In this document: positions 33,054 to 41,500 of the stretch, one piece after another
How the letters are laid out: every line of letters begins with the position of its first letter
Numbering within the stretch: position 1 is the first letter of the stretch
NCBI GenBank assembly: GCA_963761755.1
Contig: CAVXIC010000006.1
Span: 124,001 to 188,000 of the forward strand
DNA length: 64,000 nucleotides
Direction of reading: 5' to 3'
From: CAJXVA01 sp963761755
GTDB taxonomy: Bacteria; Myxococcota_A; Polyangia; Nannocystales; Nannocystaceae
Notes under the pieces: model-generated
The model's database searches: none
Seen by the model: the letters and a program-made list of their open reading frames with translations, nothing else
Told to the model about the DNA's origin: nothing
Position numbers and translations under genes: made by a program

Positions 33054-33890
33054 GTGGATTTTGGTGAAGATACGCTGTCGGTCGCGGGGCTCCGGCTCGA
33101 GGGCGCCACGCGGGGCGGCATCGCGACCAGCCTGCGGGTGCCCGAGCTGGGGCTGCTCTTCGATGCGGGGGTCCCGGTCGGTGGACAGCTCCGTCACGAC
33201 CGCATCCTGATCTCTCACGGGCACCAGGACCACCTCGGCGCGCTGCCCTACCTGCTCTCGCAGCGCCACCTCGCGCGGCAGGAGCCGGCGAACGTCCATC
33301 TGCCCAGCGAGATCCTCGAGCCCTTCGGGCGGATCCTCGCGGCGTGGTCGGAGATCGAGAACTTTGGGCTCGAGGTGCATCTTCATGGGCATCAGCCCGG
33401 CGACGTGGTCGGGGTACGCAAGGGGCTGGAGGCGGTCGCGCTGCGCTCGGTGCATCGCGTGCCGTCGCTGGCGTGGGTCGTGCGGCGGGTGACCAAGCGG
33501 CTGCGATCCGAGTTCGAAGCGCTCGCGGGGCCGGAGATTCGCGACCTGCGGGCCGCGGGCACGGACGTGACCGAGACCCACGTCGAGCCGCTGCTGTGCG
33601 TGACCGGCGACACCAAGATCGAGCTGTACGACCGCGAGCCGCTCGTCCGTCAGGCCAAGGTCCTCGTGCACGAGGTGACGTCGTGGGACGACCGGCGCGA
33701 CGTGGAGCACACGCGGACGTGGGGACACACGCACGTCGACGAGATCATCGAGCGGGCGGAGAGCTTCGAGGGCGAGGCGCTGGTCCTGGTGCATCGCAGC
33801 GCTCGCCACTCGAGGAGGCAGGCCGAAGAGGTCGTGGCCACGCGCTTCCCTGCGTCGGTCCGGGACAGGGTGCATGTCTTCGGCCACTGA
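33054..33890 (+). CDS. Metallo-beta-lactamase-fold protein, RNase Z-like
   Basis: About 278 residues from the GTG at 33054. Another GTG at 32997 would overlap the E1 gene, and the choice is uncertain. LRVPELGLLFDAGVPVGG and the zinc motif HGHQDHLGALPY place it in the metallo-beta-lactamase superfamily. RILISHGHQDHLGAL and the later TKIELYDREPLV, KVLVHEVTSWDD and TWGHTHVDEI resemble the short tRNase Z group. It may process tRNA 3' ends, or act as another phosphodiesterase or hydrolase. Its end overlaps the NDH-2-like gene by 17 bases, so the two are probably co-transcribed with E1. Confidence 0.75.
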   Translation: MDFGEDTLSVAGLRLEGATRGGIATSLRVPELGLLFDAGVPVGGQLRHDRILISHGHQDHLGALPYLLSQRHLARQEPANVHLPSEILEPFGRILAAWSEIENFGLEVHLHGHQPGDVVGVRKGLEAVALRSVHRVPSLAWVVRRVTKRLRSEFEALAGPEIRDLRAAGTDVTETHVEPLLCVTGDTKIELYDREPLVRQAKVLVHEVTSWDDRRDVEHTRTWGHTHVDEIIERAESFEGEALVLVHRSARHSRRQAEEVVATRFPASVRDRVHVFGH

Positions 33891-35085
33891 CGCGGCGCAG
33901 ATCGTGATCTTGGGCGCCTCGTTCGCGGGGATCGAGGTCGTCTATCAGCTGGTCCGCGCCTTCGACGGCCGGCCTCCGTCCATCGTGGTCGTCGATCGCC
34001 AGGAGCGTCACGGCTACCTGCCGCTGGTGCAGGAGCGCTTGTGCGGGGTGATCGATCCCGACGCGTCGCGGCTGAGCACCCGCGCGTTCGTCGAGTCCGT
34101 TCCCGGGGCACGCTTCGTGCTCGGCGAGGTCGAGGCCTTCGATCCCCAGACCAAGACGACGAGCCTCGCCGACGGCACGACGATCACCGGGCGATTCGTC
34201 GTGGTCGCGCTGGGCTCGGGCTTCGACGCGCCCCGCGGCATCGAGGGGGCGCAGCGGGTCCTGGGCTACAAGGGCGCGGAGGACTTCGAGCGCACGCGCG
34301 AGGCGCTGCGCGCGACGCTGAGCGCGTCTGCCGAGACCCCGGAGGTCATGGTCGTGGGCGGGGGGATCAGCGGCTGCGAGCTGGCCGGAGAGCTCGCGGC
34401 GCTGAGCAAGCGGCGCCCGGCGGGGTGGGCGGCGCCCGCGGTGCGGCTGGTGTCCTCGACGGCAGCGCTGGTGCCCGGGATGGGGGCGCGCGTCTCTGCG
34501 AAGGCGCAGCGCGCGTTGGTCGATCAAGGCGTGATCCTCGAGCTCGCGACGCGGCTGAAGGTCACGCGCGATGGCGAGGCCGAGCTCGAGCACGCGGGGT
34601 CCCGGCGGACCGTGCGAGCGGACTGCGTGCTGTGGGCCGGGGGGATCACGCCAGCGCCGATCCTGGATCGCCTCGGCCTGCCCAGGACCGAGGCCGGGTG
34701 GCTCCGCGTCGGCCCCACGCTGCAGTGCTTCGCCGAACCCGAGATGACCCGGCCAGACATCTTCGCGTGCGGCGACGCCGTTCGCATCCTCGGCGGCGAG
34801 GGCGAGTGGGCCACGATGCAGCGCGCGATCGAGTGCATCTGGCAGGCCAAGGTGGTGGCACAGGGGATCCGCACGCTGCACGAGGAGCCCGAGACCTACG
34901 CCGACGGCGTCCCGCCGCTTCCACCTCACCGGCTGCGCCGCGAGTTCTTCTACGGGCTGAGCCTGGGTGCGCGCTCGATGGTGGTCTACCGAGGGCTCGG
35001 GCTCGACGTGCCGGGCGTCGACCATCGCTTTCGGCGCTGGCTGATGCGGCAGTACTTCAGCCGCTACGCGCCGCTGCCCGGATGA
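33874..35085 (+). CDS. NDH-2-like pyridine nucleotide-disulfide oxidoreductase
   Basis: 403 residues. The FAD motif IVILGASFAGIEVVYQL is at the N-terminus. A second Rossmann motif, VMVVGGGISGCELAGELAAL, binds NAD(P)H, and DIFACGDAVRI closes the FAD site. GYLPLVQERLCG and the C-terminal RREFFYGLSLGARSMVVYRG and FRRWLMRQYF are typical of type II NADH dehydrogenases and relatives, including a C-terminal membrane-binding helix. There is no redox CxxC. It probably passes electrons from NADH to quinone without pumping protons. Its start lies inside the end of the RNase Z-like gene. Confidence 0.82.
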   Translation: MSSATDAAQIVILGASFAGIEVVYQLVRAFDGRPPSIVVVDRQERHGYLPLVQERLCGVIDPDASRLSTRAFVESVPGARFVLGEVEAFDPQTKTTSLADGTTITGRFVVVALGSGFDAPRGIEGAQRVLGYKGAEDFERTREALRATLSASAETPEVMVVGGGISGCELAGELAALSKRRPAGWAAPAVRLVSSTAALVPGMGARVSAKAQRALVDQGVILELATRLKVTRDGEAELEHAGSRRTVRADCVLWAGGITPAPILDRLGLPRTEAGWLRVGPTLQCFAEPEMTRPDIFACGDAVRILGGEGEWATMQRAIECIWQAKVVAQGIRTLHEEPETYADGVPPLPPHRLRREFFYGLSLGARSMVVYRGLGLDVPGVDHRFRRWLMRQYFSRYAPLPG

Positions 35086-35154
35086 TCCACGCTGCCGAAG
35101 GACTTCGCAGGACGGGTGGTCATACTCGAGACTCGAGGTAGTAGCCTGCCGCCC

Positions 35155-36114
35155 GTGCGAACCGTCGGTGCCCTCGCCTTGTGTCTGCTCGTCGCGTGCT
35201 CGGCTCCGAGGCCTCCCGCCGCGGTGGCGCCCGCGGACTCCACGTCCCCGCCAGCGCCGGGCGCCACGTCCGTGCCCGAGCCTCGCGCACCCCCGCCGGT
35301 CCCCGAGGCCCGTGCACCGGGGCAGGGCTTTCGGGCCCCGGTCGTCGAGGCAGTCCGCATCACGACGACCACCGACGTCGCCGTCGTGCTCACCCGGGCC
35401 GACGACGTCGCGCCGTGGTCGGGCCCGGTTCGCTACACCGCCGAGCCGTTCACGGTGACCGGTCGCCCTCGCAAGGGCTTCGTCGCCGAGCGCGACGTGT
35501 TGGGGTCCAAGCGCGCGTTCGATCTCGACGGCGATGGTGACACCAAGGATCGCTTCGGGGCCGGCTGCGACGGGCCGGCGATGACGCTGGGTACGGCGCT
35601 GCGGCTGGAGCCCGTGATGAGCGGACCGGCGGTGCTGCGCAGCTATGCCTATGCCGACGCAGACGGGCGGTCACGCATGGGCACCATCGCCGAGGGGGGC
35701 GCGTCGAGCATGCTCTACCTCCCGTGTGCGGACGACGGCACGGTGAGCCTGGGCTGGGGACCGGCGCCGATGGAGGTCCGGGAGATCCCCGGACCCGCCC
35801 TGATGGTGCTCGCGTTCGGAAACCCCAAGGGCCCGCCGTCGATCCCGACCGACGGCGTGAGCCGCGAACCTGCGATGGAAGCGCTCGTCGACCAGCGCTT
35901 CGACGCTGCGGTCTTCGAACAGGTGGCCGACGCGCCGCGCTGGTACGCGGTGGCCGGCGCGATGGTGCAGCTGGATCCGCAGGCGCCCAAACAAGAGGTT
36001 CGAGTGTTCTTCGACGGGGACGTCGAACACGTGCAGATCGCGATCAACGAGGGCAACGGCACCATCGACCGCGTGCGCAGCTACGTCGCGACCCAGACCC
36101 TCGGGTCGCGCTAG
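35155..36114 (+). CDS. Lipoprotein of unknown function
   Basis: 319 residues from the GTG at 35155. VRTVGALALCLLVACSAP is a lipoprotein signal with a Cys at the lipobox. A Pro/Ala-rich linker spans to about residue 60. The mature domain has acidic AFDLDGDGDTKDRFG, like a calcium loop or a field-label sequence, and otherwise no motif I know. Two Cys pairs are possible (GAGCDGPAM, LYLPCADD). Its TAG stop shares a CTAG with the stop of the convergent pbpC gene, so the 3' ends abut with no spacer. Confidence 0.7.
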   Translation: MRTVGALALCLLVACSAPRPPAAVAPADSTSPPAPGATSVPEPRAPPPVPEARAPGQGFRAPVVEAVRITTTTDVAVVLTRADDVAPWSGPVRYTAEPFTVTGRPRKGFVAERDVLGSKRAFDLDGDGDTKDRFGAGCDGPAMTLGTALRLEPVMSGPAVLRSYAYADADGRSRMGTIAEGGASSMLYLPCADDGTVSLGWGPAPMEVREIPGPALMVLAFGNPKGPPSIPTDGVSREPAMEALVDQRFDAAVFEQVADAPRWYAVAGAMVQLDPQAPKQEVRVFFDGDVEHVQIAINEGNGTIDRVRSYVATQTLGSR

Positions 36115-38526
36115 CGCACGCTGAAGCTGACCCCCTCGAAGGCCGCCGACGCCTCGGGATCGACCGGTCGTGCGTAGACCTCGTGGTCGCCGGGTTCGAG
36201 CGCCGCGAGGACGCGGTAGGGCGGCTCGGATTTGCCGACGACGGCGCCGTCGACCACGAACTCGACGGCTTCGGGCCGGGCGCGGGTCGGCCCTCGCCAC
36301 GACGCCGTGAGCTCGACCCGATCGTGGTCGCTGTCGCGAGGTCCGAGCAGAATCACGGATCCGACGTGCGGTGCGGTCATCGAGAGGGTGGGCCGTGCCG
36401 GGCTCTCACCGCACGCGGCGACGTCGTGGCCGCGCAGCCAGGCGGTGCCGTGGGGGTCGAAGCCCGGCGCGCCCGGCGGCTGCGTCTCCAGCCAGCCGTC
36501 GAACGCCTCGGGCAGGACCGCGACCACGGTTGGACCCTGCGGATCGCAGACGAGGCCCGCGGGCGACTCCGAGACGTGGCGATGCACGGCACACGGCTCG
36601 TTCGGGACGGCGTTGGGGGCGAAGCGTCGCGCGACCGCGTCGGGGCAGGCGTCGGTGGGGATGGCGCCCGAGAGCGGACAGACGTGCGCGATGCTCAGCG
36701 CGTCGGCAGGCCACAGGGGCCCGCGCGTGGGCACGTCCTCCATGGCCCTGCCGCATGACGTCGGCGAACAAGGGCCCCGCGCCGTTGCCACCGGTGACCT
36801 CGCGCATGGGCGATCCGTCGGCGTTGCCCAGCCACACCACCACGGTGCGCTCGTGCGTGAACCCGGCGGTCCAGGCGTCGCGGTAGCCCGAGCTGGTGCC
36901 CGTCTTGAGCGCCAGCGGGTAGCCGATGTCGAAGGGGCTGCGTCCGTGGAGCATCCGCAGCCGCGCCGCAGGGTCGGCGAGTGCCTCCACGACCGCGGCC
37001 GTCTCCGCTTGGGGCAGGATGCGCCCAGGGCTGGCCTGCGGATCGTCCTCGCGCACGCGCAGCGCGATCGACTCGCCACCGCGCGCCAGCACGACGTAGG
37101 CCCGGGCGACCTCCAGCGGCGTGACTTCACCGCTGCCCAGGGACAAGGAGAGTCCGTAGTGGCTCGCGGCGCGGTCCAAACTCTCGAAGCCCAGGGCGCG
37201 AAGCCGGGCCAGCAGGGCTCCTTGGGGCAGCTCGGCGGCCAGGCGAATGACGGGCACGTTGAGACTGGCCGCCAGGGCCTCCCGCGCGGAGATCGGACCC
37301 AGGTAGCCGCCGTCGAAGTTGTGGGGTGCGTAGACGCTGCCTGCGCCCTCGACGAACTCGGTGGGCACGTCGGCCAGCATCTGCGCGCCGTGGTGCCCGT
37401 TCTCGAAGGCCAGGCCGTAGACGAACGGCTTGAGCGACGAGCCAGGCTGCCGCTTCGCGCGGAGCATGTCGACCTGCCCGGCGATCTCGGGATCGAAGAA
37501 GTCGGCGCTTCCGGCATAGGCCAGCACGTCGCCGGTCCGGTTGTCGACGACCACGGCCGCCGCGTTGTCGGCCGCCCGCTCGCGCATCTTGGCCATGTGT
37601 GTGGCCACCAGCCCCTCCACGTCCGCCTGCAGGTCGCGGTCGAGCGTGGTGGTCGTGGACGCGCCGTCGGCGAGTCGCTGCTGCGCGAGCAGCATCTCGA
37701 CGAAGTGGGGCGCCTCGAAGGTCCGCGAGCGCGGCGCGAGCTTCACGGGCTCGGCCTTGGCGCGCAGCGCTGCGTTCTCGTCCAGCAGTCCCGCGCCGCG
37801 CAGCTGGTCGATCAGCGCGTGCTGGCGAAGCTCGACGCGCTGTGGATGGCGGTAGGGGTCGAGGAAGGAGGGCGAGCGCGGAAGGACGGCGAGCCACGTC
37901 GCCTGCGCCCAGCTCAGGTCCGCCGCGCGCACGCCGAAGTAGCCCCGCGCGGCGGCCTCGGGCCCGACCCAGCCGTGCCCATAGGGCAGACGGTGGAAGT
38001 ACGCCTCGAGGATTGCGTCCTTGCCCGCCTCCTCCTCGAGGTTCTGGGCGCGCGCCGCCTCTCGCAGCTTGACGCCCAGTGAGCGCGCCCCCGGTGTGCC
38101 CCGGGTGTCGAGCAGCTTGACGAGCTGCTGGGTGATCGTGCTGGCACCGGAGACGACCTCGCCGTGGCGCAGGTTCTGCTCCGCCGCCCGCAGGATCGCG
38201 ACGCGGTCGAGGCCGTCGTGGTCGGCGAAGCGAGCGTCTTCGGCGGCCAAGGTGGCCAAGACGAGCCGCTCTCCGACCTCGGTCAGCGGGACTGGGCGCC
38301 CGCGCCGGCCGTCTTGGGTCGGCAGCTCGCGCAGCAGGGCGCCGTGCCGATCGAGGACGCGGTGCCCGGAGTACCAGTCGTCCTGCAGCATGCCCGCGGG
38401 GGTTCCGACCTGTCCTCGGTAGGCAGTCCATCCTGCCCACAGCAGTCCCAGCGTCGCGGCCGTCAGCAAGGCCATGCGCCACATCCAGCGACGTGGCGGC
38501 GTCGGGCGAGGCAGCGGAGCGCTCAC
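36111..38526 (-). pseudogene. pbpC: Penicillin-binding protein 1C, one-base frameshift before the C-terminal domain
   Basis: Restoring one base gives 804 residues, the PBP1C length. Start is a GTG overlapping the upstream stop (GTGA). One membrane anchor lies at about 14-33. The glycosyltransferase domain has AAEDARFADHDG (Glu96) and GASTITQQLVKLL. The transpeptidase has SSLK (Ser363), SLN (421) and KTGTS (541). After VMRQ (residue 593) the frame breaks at a CCC run (36746-36748). One base fewer reads on as AMEDVPTRGPLWPAD into the BiPBP_C domain (GSVILLGPRDSDHDRVEL). The unshifted frame continues as Arg-rich nonsense to 36406. Both catalytic domains are intact, so the product may still work. 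Sequencing error is possible. Confidence 0.85.
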
Positions 38527-41500
38527 GGCGTGACCACCACCTTCGCATCCTTGGAGTAGCCGGTGCTGTCGGGCTCGTACATGAGCTCGGCCATCGCCGG
38601 CGGGACGGTGTACGTGCCCGGCGTGGTGGCGCGCATCGTGTACGTGCCCGCGACGTACTCGCCCCAGAAGCGGTCGAAGTACAGGTGCACGCGATCGTCG
38701 CGCAGCTCGACGTGACTGGCGTCGACCGAACCCCACTGCAGCATGTCGTACATTGGATGCACGTCGGTCAGCTCGGCCGGACGCGAGACCGTCCACAGGT
38801 CGGGCTGGATGGGTTCGAAGCCGGCGGGCAGACGATCGGTCATCGCCAGGTAGCCCCGTCGGCTGTGCTCGAGGTCCTCGGGCACCCGGGCGAGCAGTGC
38901 GACGCGCACCACCGTGCCGGGGGCCAGCGCGCTCATGTCCAGGGCGTTGCCCTTGGGGTCGGTGTAAATCCGGTAGACCTCGGGGCCGTGCTTCGACGAC
39001 GTCTCGACCTGGGTGTCGCCCGCCGCGAAGGGACGGCGCCAGATCGAGGACACCTGGAACGACACGGCCGTCTCCCCGGTGCTCTCCAGGCGCAGCACGG
39101 CGTGGCGACCGGCGACGTCGGCGAGCGGGATGGTGAAGTGACCCGCGGCCTTGCCCATCTGGGTCGACAGCGCTTCGTCGGGCGCGAGCGCCACGCCGTC
39201 GAGGCGCGCGACCATCCGGGCATCCTCACCCTCGTCGGCGACCACCTTCTCGCGCAGGGCGAGCAGGCCGAACGCGGTCGACTGCGTGGTGTATGAGCCG
39301 GTGTCGCGCACCAGCGCGTCCATGAGCGGGGGGATCAACGTGGAGGTCGGGCGCAGCCGGACGAGGGCCAGGGCGGCCTGGGCTTGGGTGCGCGTCGTCG
39401 AGCCGAAGTACATGAACTCCTGGTCGGTGTCTTCGGTCGGCACGGGCGCGCCATCGGCTTGCAGCCCGGCCTCCATCGCGTCCAGGGCCCCGGTGACCTG
39501 GTCGGCGTGGCCGTCGAGGGACGAGAGCGCGAGCGCCACCATGGCCGCACCGAACGGACCTTGGTGGGGCAGCGTGTCGACCAGCATGTCCGCGCTGGAT
39601 TCGGGCAGCGCTCCGGCTTCGGCCAGGGCCAGGGCCAGGGACGCTCGCTGCTCGACCTCGAATCGGCGCTCGCCGATCGAGTCGTCCAGACGGTCCGCCA
39701 GATACTCCGTCACGCCCTCCAGCAGGCCCGGCACCTCGATGCCCTGCTGCTTGGCCAGCGCGATCGCCCGCGCAGCGTAGGCGGTGCCATAGAGGTTGGG
39801 CTCGGTGCCGCCGGGCCAGTAGGCCAGGCCGCCGCTGCTGGTCCGCATCGAGGCCAGTCGCTTCAGGCCCGACAGCGCCATCGCGTCGATCTCCTCGGGG
39901 GTGAAGCGGAAGAAGCCCAGGCGAGGCAGCACGTCTCGCGCCGCGAGCAGCGGCAGGGTCGAGGAGGTCGTCTGCTCCACGCAGCCGTGGGGGTAGTCGA
40001 CCAGGTACTCCAGGCGCGAGCCGAGCTCGGGCCATGCGTGGTGCCCCATGGTGATGGTGACGAAGGCCTCGTCGGCCAGGTCCGTCGCCACGCCTTCGGG
40101 GATCTCGAGCAGCACTTCCTGGGCACCGGTGAAGGCACCGGAGAGTCGCGGCCGTTCGTCGATGCCGGCCGCCTGCACGGGCACGATCGCCTGGACGCGG
40201 TCGCGCTCCTTGCCCTCGCCGTCCTTGACCGAGAACACCATCGTGCGCGGTCCGGGCGCGCTCGCCGAGGTGTCGAAGGCCACCCGGGCTCGACCCAGGG
40301 GACCGAGCTCCACGGTCTTGTCGGAGCCGTCGAGGCTGACGGTGGCGGTGGTGGCCCGCTCGAGGCCGTTGTGCACCATCACCGCCGCTTCGAAGGTGTC
40401 GCCCTGCAGGGCGAAGCGCGGCACCGCGGGCTGGATCATCAGGGGCTTGCGCACGTTGAACGCGCCCTTGGCCGTGCCGCCACGGCCGGTCTCGTCGAGG
40501 ACGACGGCCATCATGCGGAACTCGGTGAGGTTGTCGGGCAGATCGAGCTCGACCTTCACCGTGCCGTCGGCGGCGGTCCGAAGGTGCGGGCGCCACAGGG
40601 CCGTGCGGACGAAGTCCTTGCGGGTGGACACTAAGCTGGCGTTGCCATCGGCTCCCGCGCCATCTCCGGCGGTGTGGCTTCGCTGCAGCAGTTCGGCCAG
40701 CTCGGTGCGGGTGTCCGCGATCGCGAAGCGGAAGGCCGCGCCGGGGCGCAGCGCCGTGACCGGGTCGGGGGCCTGGTAGTTGGTCATGCGCAAGACGCCC
40801 TCGTCGACCACCGCCAGCGCGACCTCGGCTCCGGCGACGGGCGACCCGCCGCGGGTGACCGTCACCTCGATCCCGGCCCGTTCGCGGGGCTCATAGGCGT
40901 CGGCATCGGCCGCGACCACGACGTCGAGCCGGGCGTCCTTCAGGGAGACCGGGAGGCGCACCGCGCCGAACTTCCACTGCGTCAGCTGCTCCCCCCGCAC
41001 GTCGCGGGGCAGGAGCGTCACCGAGGCGAAGACGTGTGGTGCGTGCTCGGCCTGCAGGGGCACCTCGAAGCTCACCGGTCCGGCCTCGACCTCGCGAGAC
41101 TCGTGCACGAGCACCGTGCCTTGCTCGACGGTGAAGATCGCGGTCGCGTGCTCGAAGGGGTTCTGCGCCACGACCTTGGCCTTGGTGCCGGACGTGTACT
41201 CCTTGGCGTCCGCCACCAGCTCCAGGCGGTGACCGGGTTCGGGCTCCGAGCCCGACCACCCCGATCCCCACGCCCAGACGTGGGCGGTGCCTCCGGGTCT
41301 GCCTCCGAGCGTCGTGCGGACCTCGTAGGAGCCGGACGTCTTGGGCGTGAGCTCGCACGAGACCACGCTGGCCGCCGAGGTCGCGGTGCAGCGGCCCGAG
41401 GGGATCTCGACCTCGTGCCAGTCGACGCGCGTGGACCCTCCGGGTCCGGGCTTGCGGGTGCGCTTCCACTCCATCCGCACGAGCTCGGCCACGACGGACT

